Shown here: in pieces, positions 8,456-16,864 of the stretch | Position numbering within the stretch: the first letter of the stretch is position 1 | Layout: every line of letters starts with the position of its first letter | Assembly (NCBI GenBank): GCA_964486845.1 | Contig: CAZAQY010000011.1 | Coordinates: 1-64,000 of the forward strand | Direction: 5' to 3' | Length of the DNA: 64,000 nucleotides | Origin: Anammoximicrobium sp964486845 | GTDB taxonomy: Bacteria > Planctomycetota > Planctomycetia > Pirellulales > Pirellulaceae | Notes under the pieces: generated by a model | Told to the model about the DNA's origin: nothing | The model's input: the letters and a program-made list of their open reading frames with translations, nothing else | The model's database searches: none | Translations under genes and position numbers: made by a program

Positions 8456-9310
8456 ATGAGGATTCAGCGGTGGATTGCGTTCGTCGTGGTCGTCGGCGGG
8501 ATGTGCGGAGTGGCAGGTTCGCTTTCCGCTCAGGAAAAGGGACTTGTGTTTGCTCACCGTGGCGGCGCGCACGAGTTCGAGGAAAATACGCTGACTGCCT
8601 TTCGGGGCAGCTACGAGAAGGGGCTGCGCGGATTCGAGACGGACATCCGCATGACCAAGGATGGCGAACTGGTGATTCTCCACGACGATACCCTCGACCG
8701 AACCCACAACGCCACCGGGGCCGTCGAGCAGAAGACGGCCGCCGAGTTGCGGAAAGTCGTGACGAAGAAGAACGGCGAACCCATGCTCTTCCTCAAGGAC
8801 CTCTTGGCGTACTTCGCCGACAAGCCGGGCATCTACCTGGAGTTGGAAATGAAGACCAGCAACAAAGCCCAATATCCGGAGGATCGCCTGAACGAGTATT
8901 GCCGAAAACTGTACGAGGCTGCTCGCCAGAAGCCCCAAGGGTCGTTTTATGTGCTCACCTCGTTTGACGAACGGCCCTTGAAAGTCGTCAAATCGCTCGA
9001 TGCCAACGCCGACCTGCTGCTGATCAGCGGCGACCCCTGCTCGGGAAAAGTGGTGGCGCGGGCACAGGCTTTGGGGGTGAAGCGAATCGGTTGCACCCTG
9101 GACGGAACCTCTCGGGCTGCGGTGCGGGAAGCTCAAAAAGCCGGCCTTCGCGTCACGGGCTGGCCGGGACATAGCCTGCAAGATTATTATCTTGCCGTTG
9201 GGCTCGGCGTCGATGCTTTCTGCACCGACATTCCCGTCGCTATCTCCACGCGGAAAGCCCAGTGCGAGCAACGGGCCCCCGTCCCCGCTGCCCCGGCGGC
9301 GAAACCCTGA
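8456..9310 (+). CDS. Glycerophosphodiester phosphodiesterase, secreted
   Basis: This 284-aa GDPD-family enzyme hydrolyses glycerophosphodiesters to glycerol-3-phosphate and an alcohol. It starts at ATG 8456 after a good AGGAGG site and has a signal peptide (1-25, ending SLSAQ), so it acts in the periplasm or at the cell surface. Catalytic and metal positions of the TIM barrel are intact: H34-R35-G36, E43-N44-T45, E61 and D63 (FETDIRMTKDG), and H76-D77 (LHDDTLDRT). The C-terminal GWPGHSL and GVDAFCTDIP segments are also typical. The length is standard. It appears monocistronic; the upstream neighbours are gene remnants. Substrate specificity cannot be read from sequence. Confidence 0.93.
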   Translation: MRIQRWIAFVVVVGGMCGVAGSLSAQEKGLVFAHRGGAHEFEENTLTAFRGSYEKGLRGFETDIRMTKDGELVILHDDTLDRTHNATGAVEQKTAAELRKVVTKKNGEPMLFLKDLLAYFADKPGIYLELEMKTSNKAQYPEDRLNEYCRKLYEAARQKPQGSFYVLTSFDERPLKVVKSLDANADLLLISGDPCSGKVVARAQALGVKRIGCTLDGTSRAAVREAQKAGLRVTGWPGHSLQDYYLAVGLGVDAFCTDIPVAISTRKAQCEQRAPVPAAPAAKP

Positions 9311-9498
9311 AAGCCCTTGCCGGCAGGGAGGAGTCCGCCGGCCAGCTACCGTTCGTGTCGCGAAGTTGGTGCCGAAGTCAAACCAGCCACGCCAGCGGAA
9401 AGGATGATCAAGGCGCGCACCCCATTTCGCTACGGCGCGACTGGTGCGGACCGCGGAAGAATGCAACGCCGGGTTGGCGGAAAGGTGATCGTGGCAAC

Positions 9499-9783
9499 AT
9501 GAACCACAAAAATCCTACGCCGATGATCCAGCCAACGGGCAAGAAACTCTGTCCTGTTTGTGGCAAGCCGTCTTACTCACTGGAGGGCATCCATCCCCAG
9601 TGCGCCGTGGAACAAGCTGACGCGCCTCGACGGGAGCGACTGCGGACCGAAAAGAAACGGCAGTCGATCGCCAAGAACGCCTCGCCGCAGAAGTCATGGC
9701 TCAGGAAATGCCCCAAGTGCCGTGCTCAAGTTCACGTGCGTCGAAGAGTGTGCGAGTGCGGACACAACTTTGACGGGCCATAG
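9499..9783 (+). CDS. Small double zinc-ribbon protein
   Basis: This is a 94-aa protein with two zinc-ribbon-like modules. The first is CPVCGKPSYSLEGIHPQC (about residues 18-35), the second CPKCRAQVHVRRRVCECG (about 72-89), joined by a basic, probably helical linker. ATG 9499 is chosen because upstream sequence in the same frame is not protein-like. Such proteins may bind nucleic acid or other proteins; no specific function is recognisable. It lies between the GDPD gene and the nifU promoter region with no overlap to either. The pattern of eight well-spaced cysteines makes it very likely real despite its size. Confidence 0.7.
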   Translation: MNHKNPTPMIQPTGKKLCPVCGKPSYSLEGIHPQCAVEQADAPRRERLRTEKKRQSIAKNASPQKSWLRKCPKCRAQVHVRRRVCECGHNFDGP

Positions 9784-9821
9784 AAAACACGGCGCGATCG
9801 AAATAGGAAGCACCGGGTGAG

Positions 9822-9849
9822 TTGCTTTCGCTGCTGCGGGCCGTATAAT
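9822..9849 (+). promoter_or_regulatory. Candidate sigma-70-type promoter upstream of nifU
   Basis: TTGCTT at 9822-9827 and a perfect TATAAT at 9844-9849 are separated by 16 bp, in the 255-bp gap before the nifU start at 10039. This would give a leader of about 180 nt. The site is read by consensus only; planctomycete promoters are not always of this form. Confidence 0.35.
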
Positions 9850-10038
9850 GGCCGGAGTGGAGCGGGCGTTTCTTCGAAGGCACTCGAGCCGCAAGTCCAG
9901 TTCAAGTCGTCGGATGACGAGACAAACAGCAAGCCGGCGGTGCCGGTGGGCCTGTTGACGAGCAGACCGGCGTGGTCGAACATCGCAGGGCGTTCGGACA
10001 CGTCGGTTTTTTTCGCTGGGTCACGGGGGAGGATCGAC

Positions 10039-11001
10039 ATGGCTTGGGAGTACAGCGAGAGGACGAAACAACTCTTTCTGGATGCGGTACACGGCAAACC
10101 GGGAACGCATTTGGGGGAGATCGAGAACCCGGACGGCTTGGGCGAGCACGGGTCGATCGCCTGCGGCGACGCGATGCGGTTCACCTTCCGTGTCGAGCGC
10201 GACCCCGTGGACGCGACGCGGGACGTGATCGTCGCGGCGCGTTACCTGACCTTCGGCTGTACCTCGGCCATTGCCGCTTCCGAGGCCCTGTGTACGCTCA
10301 TCGAGCAACGCCGTCTCACTCCCATCGAGGCCCTCCAGATTCACAACACGGACATCGTGGACTTTCTCGGCGGTCTGCCGGCGCAGAAGGTCCACTGTTC
10401 CGTCATGGGGGCCGAAGCCCTGGAAGCCGCCGTGTTCAACTGGGCCCAAAGGCGAGGCGTCGATCTGGCGCGGCTGGGAGTCGACATCCATGCCAGCGAA
10501 CAGGAAGACGGCCGGATCGTGTGCAAGTGCTTTTCGCTGACCGAACCGTACCTGCGGCGGAAGATTCGAGAACTGAACCTGCGCACCATCCCGGAGATCA
10601 CCAATGCCATCAAGGCCGGTGGCGCGTGCATGTCCTGCCACCACGTGCCCGGCGGCCTCCAGGATTTGCTCGACGAAACGTGGGGCAAGTCGCCGGCCGG
10701 CATCCCGGTTCTGACCCAGATCCGCCTGCCCGCGACGGCCGCGGGCAAGGCCGAATCGCCGGCGCTGTCGCCCTACCAGTTCAGCAAGAAGGTCGAACAG
10801 ACGCTGCAGGACTACATCCGGCCCCTGCTTCGCCGAGACGGCGGCGACGTGGAAATCATCGACATCAAGGACACGCTCATCTACTGCCGGCTGGCGGGGG
10901 CCTGCCAAGGCTGCGCCGGCGCCGGCCAAACCCTGCGCATGGTGGTGGAGCAGACCTTGAAGGATCTCGTGGACGAGCGCATTCGGGTGATCGAGGTCTG
11001 A
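10039..11001 (+). CDS. nifU: Full-length NifU-type Fe-S cluster scaffold protein
   Basis: This 320-aa three-domain NifU serves as scaffold on which Fe-S clusters are assembled with sulfur from a NifS-type desulfurase. The IscU-like N-terminal domain has its three ligand cysteines (Cys42 in ACGDAM, Cys74 in TFGCTSAIA, Cys120 in HCSVMGAEAL). The central [2Fe-2S] ferredoxin-like domain has C162-x-C164 and C197-x-x-C200. The C-terminal Nfu domain has C289-x-x-C292 (ACQGC). ATG 10039 is chosen by homology; the frame is open upstream to 9817 but that part is not protein-like. It lies 14 bp before the cysteine desulfurase gene, so they form an operon. No nitrogenase genes are nearby, so a general Fe-S role is likely. 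Confidence 0.93.
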   Translation: MAWEYSERTKQLFLDAVHGKPGTHLGEIENPDGLGEHGSIACGDAMRFTFRVERDPVDATRDVIVAARYLTFGCTSAIAASEALCTLIEQRRLTPIEALQIHNTDIVDFLGGLPAQKVHCSVMGAEALEAAVFNWAQRRGVDLARLGVDIHASEQEDGRIVCKCFSLTEPYLRRKIRELNLRTIPEITNAIKAGGACMSCHHVPGGLQDLLDETWGKSPAGIPVLTQIRLPATAAGKAESPALSPYQFSKKVEQTLQDYIRPLLRRDGGDVEIIDIKDTLIYCRLAGACQGCAGAGQTLRMVVEQTLKDLVDERIRVIEV

Positions 11002-11015
11002 ACGGAAAGACGACG

Positions 11016-12248
11016 ATGCGAATCATTTACGCCGACAACAATGCCACGACCCAGGTCGCGCCGGAAGTTTACGAGGCGATGGCGCCGTTCTTTGCCGCGG
11101 ACTACTTCAACCCCAGTTCGATGTACGAACCCGCACGGCGCACGGCCGCGGCGATCAAGCAAGCCCGCCGGCAGATCGCGGAACACCTGGGGCTCGGGGA
11201 TCCGAACCAGGTCCTGTTCACTTCGTGCGCCACGGAAAGCAACAACACGGCGATCTTCGGGACGGCAAAGGCCAACCCTCAGCGCCGGCACATCATCACG
11301 ACGGCCGTGGAGCACCCGGCGGTGATCGAGGTCTGCAAGGACCTGGAACGGAGCGGCTGCGAGGTGACGTTCCTGGCAGTCGACGGCCACGGAAATCTGG
11401 ACATGGGCGAATTCGTGCGCGCCCTCCGGCCGGATACCCTGTTGGTCAGCATCATGCACGCGAACAACGAGACCGGCGTTGTTTTTCCAGTCCCCCAGCT
11501 TGCTCGGATCACCAAGGAGACCGATCCGTCGATCGTCTTCCACACCGACGCCACTCAGTCCGTGGGCAAGATCCCGATCGACCTGGCGGCGGAGTATCGG
11601 CACGTGGATCTGCTCTCGTTTTCCGGCCACAAGCTGCACGCCCCCAAGGGCATCGGCGCGCTGTACGTCAAGCGGGGAACTCCGTGCCGGCCCTTGCTGA
11701 TCGGCGGTCACCAGGAAGAAGGCCGTCGGGCAGGGACCGAAAACACACCCTACATCGTCGGGCTGGCCAAGGCAGTGGAACTGGCCGCCGGGCATGTCGA
11801 GGAGGAGCAGACGCGGATCCGCAGCTTGCGCGACCGGCTGGAAACCGCCCTGGAACAACAGATTCCCCAGATCCAGATCAACGGCCGAGGAGCGCCCCGG
11901 TTGCCCAATACCCTGAACGTGTCCTGTCATTACGTGGAAGGGGAAGCGATGCTGTATCAGTTGAGCGACTGCGGGATCTGCGCCTCCAGCGGTTCCGCCT
12001 GCACGTCCGGCTCCTTGGAGCCCTCCCATGTTTTGCGGGCCATGCAAGTCCCCTTCACCGCCGTTCACGGCTCCGTGCGGTTCAGCCTCAGTCGCTACAA
12101 CACGGAGGCGGATGTGGACCGGATCCGCGAAGTTTTTCCGCAGATCGTGGCCAACCTGCGCAGGCTTTCCCCGTATTGGGACCAGCAGCACAACCGGCCT
12201 CGCAGCGACGCGGCTGCCAACCTGGCCGCGCGCGACGGCAGGGCGTGA
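11016..12248 (+). CDS. nifS: Cysteine desulfurase, NifS/IscS family
   Basis: This 410-aa PLP enzyme converts cysteine to alanine and delivers persulfide sulfur to the NifU scaffold encoded immediately upstream. Group I features are present: N-terminal YADNNATT, the PLP lysine K206 in SFSGHKLHAPKG, HTDATQSVGK at 176-185, RRAGTEN at 237-243, and the catalytic Cys329 in the SSGSACTSG loop. ATG 11016 lies 14 nt after the nifU stop. The last 30 residues are a polar extension without recognisable motif. Regulation is not evident; no IscR-like gene is adjacent. The nifS symbol is chosen because of the nifU partner; iscS would be equally acceptable. Confidence 0.94.
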   Translation: MRIIYADNNATTQVAPEVYEAMAPFFAADYFNPSSMYEPARRTAAAIKQARRQIAEHLGLGDPNQVLFTSCATESNNTAIFGTAKANPQRRHIITTAVEHPAVIEVCKDLERSGCEVTFLAVDGHGNLDMGEFVRALRPDTLLVSIMHANNETGVVFPVPQLARITKETDPSIVFHTDATQSVGKIPIDLAAEYRHVDLLSFSGHKLHAPKGIGALYVKRGTPCRPLLIGGHQEEGRRAGTENTPYIVGLAKAVELAAGHVEEEQTRIRSLRDRLETALEQQIPQIQINGRGAPRLPNTLNVSCHYVEGEAMLYQLSDCGICASSGSACTSGSLEPSHVLRAMQVPFTAVHGSVRFSLSRYNTEADVDRIREVFPQIVANLRRLSPYWDQQHNRPRSDAAANLAARDGRA

Positions 12249-12360
12249 GGACAATCGTGAATTGGGCTGTCTTCCGCGAACAGGGCCACCAGCATCTGCA
12301 GAATGAGCCGATGCGCAAGAACGAAGGCAATGACCGCCAGATGAGCGTGGCGTCGGGGCG

Positions 12361-12933
12361 TCAAGAGGCGTTTTGCGCGGCCAGCCGTGCGCGGAGGGCG
12401 TCCAATTCGTCCGGGTTCACAATCCAGCCGCGGCAGGACGGCGCCTGGCAGCGGCAGGGAATGGCGGACGCGGCGGACCAATTGTAGTCGATCGTCAACT
12501 CCTCGCCCGGCTTGATCTCCCGCAGGGCAATCAGGAAGACACGGCGTCGCGTCTGCGTGGGGTCCGGCTCGCGCAGGTCGAAAAAGTCGAACTCACAGTT
12601 CGGCTCACAACTGTGGTTCACGTACCGGAACGGCGCCGCCGGCTCCAAGACCCGGCCATCGCCGATGTTCATGCAGTAGTCGGAGCCGTAGGACGGATCG
12701 TCGATCACCCGGCCCTCGATCTCGCCGATCACGGTCTCGGCCGGATACCGGCGGCGGGCGAACACGCCCTTGCCGACGCGCGTCACACCGATGCGGACCG
12801 ACTTGTCCCGGCCCCGCCGCGCAGCCGGCGCTCCCCGCGCCCCCGTTTGCCGGCAGGCCCGTGTCGGCCGCCGTCCGGCCCTGGTCCGGAGCCGGACGGT
12901 GGCGTCTTCGTCGGATTCGCACGTCGTGGGCAT
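12361..12933 (-). CDS. SET-domain protein (putative lysine methyltransferase)
   Basis: This 190-aa protein has a SET domain, the fold of SAM-dependent protein-lysine methyltransferases. After a basic, probably disordered 45-residue N-terminus comes the core, RVGKGVFARR at 52-61. The pseudoknot motifs are RYVNHSCEPNC (103-113) and GEELTIDYNW (about 153-162), the catalytic region, followed by a post-SET-like Cys cluster PCRCQAPSCRGW. All hallmark motifs are intact. It is convergent with nifS with a 112-bp gap. Bacterial SET proteins of this size occur in several phyla, and targets are mostly unknown. An origin by transfer is possible but cannot be judged here. Confidence 0.9.
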   Translation of the reverse strand: MPTTCESDEDATVRLRTRAGRRPTRACRQTGARGAPAARRGRDKSVRIGVTRVGKGVFARRRYPAETVIGEIEGRVIDDPSYGSDYCMNIGDGRVLEPAAPFRYVNHSCEPNCEFDFFDLREPDPTQTRRRVFLIALREIKPGEELTIDYNWSAASAIPCRCQAPSCRGWIVNPDELDALRARLAAQNAS

Positions 12934-12990
12934 GGTTCACCTCTCGGCATCCCCCGCCCGTCGTCTCTAAAGTTGCGAATTCTGGACGGG

Positions 12991-13077
12991 GAGTAGCCGA
13001 ATTCGTGAGAATTCGGAGGCTGCGGCTGTCGCTTGCCCTGCCGAAACACCTCCGAATTCTCACGAATTCGGCTACTC
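12991..13077. repeat. Perfect 29-bp inverted repeat, REPIN-like
   Basis: Arms at 12991-13019 and 13049-13077 are exact reverse complements, each containing two GAATTC sites 4 bp apart (GAATTCGTGAGAATTC). The 29-bp spacer is GC-rich. It lies between the SET gene and the helicase remnant. Two REP-like palindromes in inverted orientation with a short spacer is the REPIN layout, and there is no T-tract as expected for a terminator. Confidence 0.85.
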
Positions 13078-13131
13078 GCAACTTCAAAGCCCGCCGTCGC
13101 GGAGGCAGTCTCGTGTCGGAAATCGGATCGG

Positions 13132-13422
13132 TCACCAAGCCCGCCGGTAGCGGGCGGCGCCGAGCCGGACCGAGATGGCGTCGGCCCGGATCCCGCTGCG
13201 GCTGAGTTGCTGGGCCGCGTGATCGGCGCGGCGTTTCGTGCGGGTGAAGACCAGGACACGGCCCGCGGCCGGAGCCTGCAACAGTTCGCTGAGCAGAGCC
13301 CGCCCGGCCAGGACATGCGGAATCGCCTCCACTTGAACCGGCGTGGGCGTCGTGTACGCCTCCTCGGCAACGGCTCGCAGCAGGGGCGGAAGAAGTTGAA
13401 ATCGTTCAAAACAAGCTGACAT
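13132..13422 (-). pseudogene. DEAD-box RNA helicase (RhlE-like) with internal deletion
   Basis: From ATG 13422 the protein begins like a DEAD-box helicase: F-x-x-FQLLPPLLRAVAEEAY followed by the Q motif TPTPVQVEAIPHVLAGR. It then jumps directly to sequence typical of the start of the helicase C-terminal domain (ALLSELLQ, then RVLVFTRTKRRADHAAQQL). Motifs I (AxTGSGKT), Ia, II (DEAD) and III are all missing. After SGIRADAI the frame is lost and ends at 13132. So about 200 codons are deleted internally and the 3' half is gone. It lies upstream of nothing else on its strand; the RRM gene 240 bp away may be its former partner. Confidence 0.75.
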
Positions 13423-13477
13423 CAAGTACTTTCGTGAAAGAGTTTGCGCGGCGATTTTTTCGAAACGCGCTTCTCGG

Positions 13478-13582
13478 TGTGGCACGGCCTACTGGTTGGC
13501 CGTGTCCTTCCGCGTGAACACGGCCAACAAGTAGGCCGTGCCACAACAAGTAGGCCGTGCCACAACAAGCAGGCCGTGCCAC
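13478..13582. repeat. GTGGCACGGCC palindrome with triplicated arm
   Basis: TGTGGCACGGCCTAC followed by GGTTGGCCGTG (13478-13503) is complementary to CACGGCCAACAAGTAGGCCGTGCCAC at about 13518-13543. The second arm is then repeated twice more in tandem as AACAAGTAGGCCGTGCCAC-type units up to 13582. A related copy lies at 62634-62732. It occupies the gap between the helicase remnant and the RRM gene. A dispersed, non-coding palindromic element is the simplest reading. Confidence 0.8.
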
Positions 13583-13661
13583 GCAGACCGTGACATCATG
13601 CACGCGATCGAGGTGCACCGAAGAATCGCTTGGTGCTACAAAACCGGTCCTGGAGCATTGC

Positions 13662-13943
13662 TCAGTAGCGCTCGCGACGACCGCCGCTCCGCTGCTCTCT
13701 CGCGCGGGCCTCGTTGACCGTCAGGGTGCGTCCCTGCAGTTCGGTACCGTGCAGCGCCTGGATGGCCGCGTCGCCGCCGTCGGACATCTCGACAAAGCCA
13801 AAGCCGCGCGCCCGGCCGGTCTCGCGGTCCGTCACGACAGTCGCCGAGGCGACGGTGCCGTGCTGGCTGAATGCCTGGCGCAAATCATCGGAGGTCGTGT
13901 TGAAGGACAGATTCCCCACATACAGTTTCTTACTCATGGTCAT
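13662..13943 (-). CDS. RRM-type RNA-binding protein
   Basis: This 93-aa protein consists of one RNA recognition motif and a short basic, Arg/Gly-rich tail. RNP2 is KLYVGNLSF (residues 5-13) and RNP1 is RGFGFVEM (about 46-53), both with the aromatic residues that stack on RNA. This single-RRM architecture is common in cyanobacteria and planctomycetes, where such proteins act in cold-shock or mRNA handling, often next to RhlE-type helicases. The helicase neighbour here is deleted. The second Met (residue 3) is an equally possible start. The family call is secure; the role is inferred. Confidence 0.92.
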   Translation of the reverse strand: MTMSKKLYVGNLSFNTTSDDLRQAFSQHGTVASATVVTDRETGRARGFGFVEMSDGGDAAIQALHGTELQGRTLTVNEARAREQRSGGRRERY

Positions 13944-14351
13944 TCCTCGAGCCCTTCAGGCTCATTGCAAGAGATCACGCGGGAACGTTTTGCGCAGCAC
14001 CACACCCGGCGTGCCCGCGCAGCGGGCCGCGGACGCGGCAGCGCGCATGTTCCTCGTTTCCGCCAACAGGGCGGCGCAGAAGATCGCAGTCAACCCAAAC
14101 GCAGTCGAACCGCCCATGCCGGGCGCAACCACGGCTCGCCGCAGGCTCGGTGCGTTGGCACCACCTGTGTTGAGAACCTTTCCGGCGCGACCAGCTGTCG
14201 ATCCTGGAGACTGTGAGAGATGACTCTGAGCAGGAGAACCAGGAAGGAAGAAGCGGAGGTGTGTCCGTCGTGCTGGGGTCTTCCAGCCGGCCAAGCACTC
14301 GCTTGGCCAACGCCCAGATTATACACGCCCAAGACAAAATGAAAACACCAC

Positions 14352-15968
14352 TTAACGATTCATCCGTAAGATTTTCAATCGCACGCCGGCCGGGGAGGGG
14401 ATGACGATCGCGGGGATCGTGATCCGGCCGCGGGCGCCGGCGGCGATCTCGGCGGGCGGCGCGTCGCCGATGCGGACGCTCAGCCGTTCGCCCGCCGATG
14501 TCCGGGACTTCTGCACGCGCCGTAGAGTCACGTCGGTGCGGAGCGGATACTCCAGGCTCGGATATTCGGCCAGGATCGTGATCGCGTAATGGTCCGGCTC
14601 GTCCTCGATCTCGCGCCAAGCCAGGCCGCGATTGATCCAGCCCACGATATCGCCGTCGTCCGGATTCCCGTTGCCGGGGTCGCGGCTGGCAGACGTGTCG
14701 GCAAACGCCGGGAAGCTTTGATCGAGGCGGAATTGCCGGAACTGTTGGGTCCAAGCCTTGACGTCGGGCGGCGCGTCTTTGCCGGCGGTCGGATGCTCGC
14801 CGTCGTCCCAGTACACGGCCAGCGCCTGCCGGGCTTCGTTGATCGCCCGATAAAACGGCGGGTTGTTCTCCCAGGGGATCGAAGCGTCGCGGCGCCCGTG
14901 GACGACGAACAGCGGCGGCAGGTCGGCGTCGGACGCGCGGACGAACTTCGTCCCGTTCATGCGGTCCAACAGCGGGACGCCTTCGTTGGTCTTGACGCCC
15001 TCGGTGATCGGGCCGCCCCAGCACGCCGCCTCCAGCCGTTTGGCGCTGCCGGAGCCCAGATAGGTATAGCTGACGATCGGCACGTGGGCGTGCAGCGGGG
15101 CGAACAATTCGGAGTGGCGCAAGCCGAAGGAGATCGTGCCGCAGCCGCCCATCGAACTGCCCGAACAGTACCAGCGGTTCGGATCGGTCTGATAATGGCG
15201 GCCGACCCAGTCGAGAATCCACAGGTTGCGACGCTCGGTGTAATTGGTCGGAACGCCCTGGGCCATGCGCTGGCGGTCGTAGATCTCGGAGTTGTAGCCG
15301 TACCAGAAGCTCCAGATGGCCGAGCCGCATGCGCCGTCGGGGTGCGGGCGGTTGATCCACGTCCGGTCGGTGGGACGGATCACGACCTCGTCGCCCGCGA
15401 CGCGCACGCTGAACTTGACCGCCAGCCCTTCGCGCCAGCCCATCGTCCGGTCGCCGAAGAACAGGTACTCCATGTCGGGCACCACGCCGCTCTTGCCGTG
15501 CAGCTTGATCCCCTGGGCCTTGCCGCGTCCGGCGCCGGGCGGGGGCGGCTGGCCCGGCCGCTGCCAGATGGGCCGGATCGCGCCGGGGACGGCCGGTACG
15601 CCCGCCGTGAGCGAATTGACGCCGGCGGCCAGGTACGTGTCCTCGCGGCCGTCGGGATCTGTGTACGTGACGGCGAAGTACAGCCGCTCTGCTCGCTCCG
15701 GCGATGTCGATTGGGGGGGTCGCACGCCCTGCCGCGTGTGCAGATCGACGGGATAGAAGGCATAGCATACGGCATCGTCGAAGACGCGCCCGCCGACGTA
15801 ATCCTCGTGCGTGATCACCACCTCGCCCAGGATCCGGTAGCTCTCGCGAAAGGCGGTCTCGGGCTGGAGTTGCACAAGACGAGCCGCCTGGTCGCCTCGC
15901 GAGCGACGTGTCCGGAGGCGTTCGAGGATGGTGCGGCGGCCCGCCAGATTGGCCTCGGTGCGGGTCAC
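14352..15968 (-). CDS. Alpha/beta-hydrolase-like esterase with a FAD-oxidoreductase-derived N-terminus
   Basis: This is a 538-aa frame starting at GTG 15968. The main part (about residue 95 to the end) looks like a secreted serine esterase: WYCSGSSMGGCGTISFG contains the nucleophile Ser in G-S-S-M-G-G, and FVVHGRRDASIPW carries the probable acid Asp. The first 90 residues do not fit: LQPETAFRESYRILGEVVITHEDY and FDDAVCYAFYPVDLH are the pattern of the C-terminal region of FAD-dependent oxidoreductases of the PF12831 type. An in-frame stop lies just upstream of the GTG, and no signal peptide is present. A deletion that fused two genes is the likely history. It may be a remnant rather than a functional gene. 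Confidence 0.65.
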   Translation of the reverse strand: MTRTEANLAGRRTILERLRTRRSRGDQAARLVQLQPETAFRESYRILGEVVITHEDYVGGRVFDDAVCYAFYPVDLHTRQGVRPPQSTSPERAERLYFAVTYTDPDGREDTYLAAGVNSLTAGVPAVPGAIRPIWQRPGQPPPPGAGRGKAQGIKLHGKSGVVPDMEYLFFGDRTMGWREGLAVKFSVRVAGDEVVIRPTDRTWINRPHPDGACGSAIWSFWYGYNSEIYDRQRMAQGVPTNYTERRNLWILDWVGRHYQTDPNRWYCSGSSMGGCGTISFGLRHSELFAPLHAHVPIVSYTYLGSGSAKRLEAACWGGPITEGVKTNEGVPLLDRMNGTKFVRASDADLPPLFVVHGRRDASIPWENNPPFYRAINEARQALAVYWDDGEHPTAGKDAPPDVKAWTQQFRQFRLDQSFPAFADTSASRDPGNGNPDDGDIVGWINRGLAWREIEDEPDHYAITILAEYPSLEYPLRTDVTLRRVQKSRTSAGERLSVRIGDAPPAEIAAGARGRITIPAIVIPSPAGVRLKILRMNR

Positions 15969-16265
15969 GGAGTTCGACGAGTCGGGTGGCGATCATGGAA
16001 ATCCTTGCATCGATAGTGCGAACGGAGGGCAGGGGAAACGCCGCCACACCCGCCAGGAGGGTTGCCCCGCCTGTCCGAACTGAACTTCTCCACAACCCAG
16101 CCGGACCGACCGGGGGTGAAAAGGATGGGAGGCTTCGGTAAAATCTGCAAAAGAGTGGTTGACGACCAACGCTAGCCTTGTCGATACTTTTTAGTTAAAG
16201 TGAGTTAGTTCTACAGGTTTCCGGCGCGGACGCGATCTGATTGGAGCCGTACCGATCGAGCGGAT

Positions 16266-16799
16266 GTGCCATATCTCAAGCATGAAAGGGCAGCAGCAAT
16301 CGACCGCATCCAGAACAGGGTCAACGAGCAGATCCGCATTTCTCCAGTACGGGTCATTTCGGAGACTGGTGAGCAACTGGGAATCATGATCACCTCGGAC
16401 GCGATCGATCGAGCGCGTCATGCCGAACTCGATCTGGTGGAAGTCGCCCCCAACGAAAAGCCACCGGTTTGCCGGATCATGGACTTCGGCAAATACAAAT
16501 ACGAGAAGAAAAAGCGGGCTGGGCACAACGCGCACCAGATCAAGACCAAGGAAATCCGACTGCGTCCCAAGACAGGCGAACACGATGTGGACTTCAAGAT
16601 CAAGAGCGCCAAGAGGTTCCTGGAGCACAAGGACAAGGTCCAGGTGACGGTCGTTTTCCGCGGTCGCGAGATGGCGCATATTGAAGAGGGCCGCAAGGTG
16701 ATGGAAGAGGTGATCCAAGAACTGGCCGACTTCGGCAAAGTGGAGTCACCGCCTGCTCAACACTCGCGGCGCATCATTTGCACCATTTCGCCCAAGTAG
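16266..16799 (+). CDS. infC: Translation initiation factor IF-3
   Basis: This 177-aa IF-3 binds the 30S subunit, prevents premature joining with 50S and controls start-codon selection. Both domains are present: the N-terminal domain with RVNEQIRISPVRVI and LDLVEVAPNEKPPVCRIMDFGKYKYEKKK (about 18-85), and the C-terminal domain with KTKEIRLRPKTGEHD, RFLEHKDKVQVTVVFRGREM and a terminal RRIICTISPK. The start shown is GTG 16266; IF-3 genes often use rare start codons, and no ATG is in frame nearby. The usual partners rpmI and rplT do not follow; a probable SRP RNA and unrelated genes do. The function call is certain; the start is less so. Confidence 0.95.
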   Translation: MPYLKHERAAAIDRIQNRVNEQIRISPVRVISETGEQLGIMITSDAIDRARHAELDLVEVAPNEKPPVCRIMDFGKYKYEKKKRAGHNAHQIKTKEIRLRPKTGEHDVDFKIKSAKRFLEHKDKVQVTVVFRGREMAHIEEGRKVMEEVIQELADFGKVESPPAQHSRRIICTISPK

Positions 16800-16864
16800 C
16801 CGGGCGAGTTACCCTTTGATTCCGCACCCGCCAGCGTTTACACAGGTGGGTTGGTGCAGGTCCG

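Noticed and set aside
9972..11015. Long frame extension upstream of nifS (758 codons in total)
   Set aside because: The part before ATG 11016 is Arg/Gly nonsense overlapping nifU in another frame.
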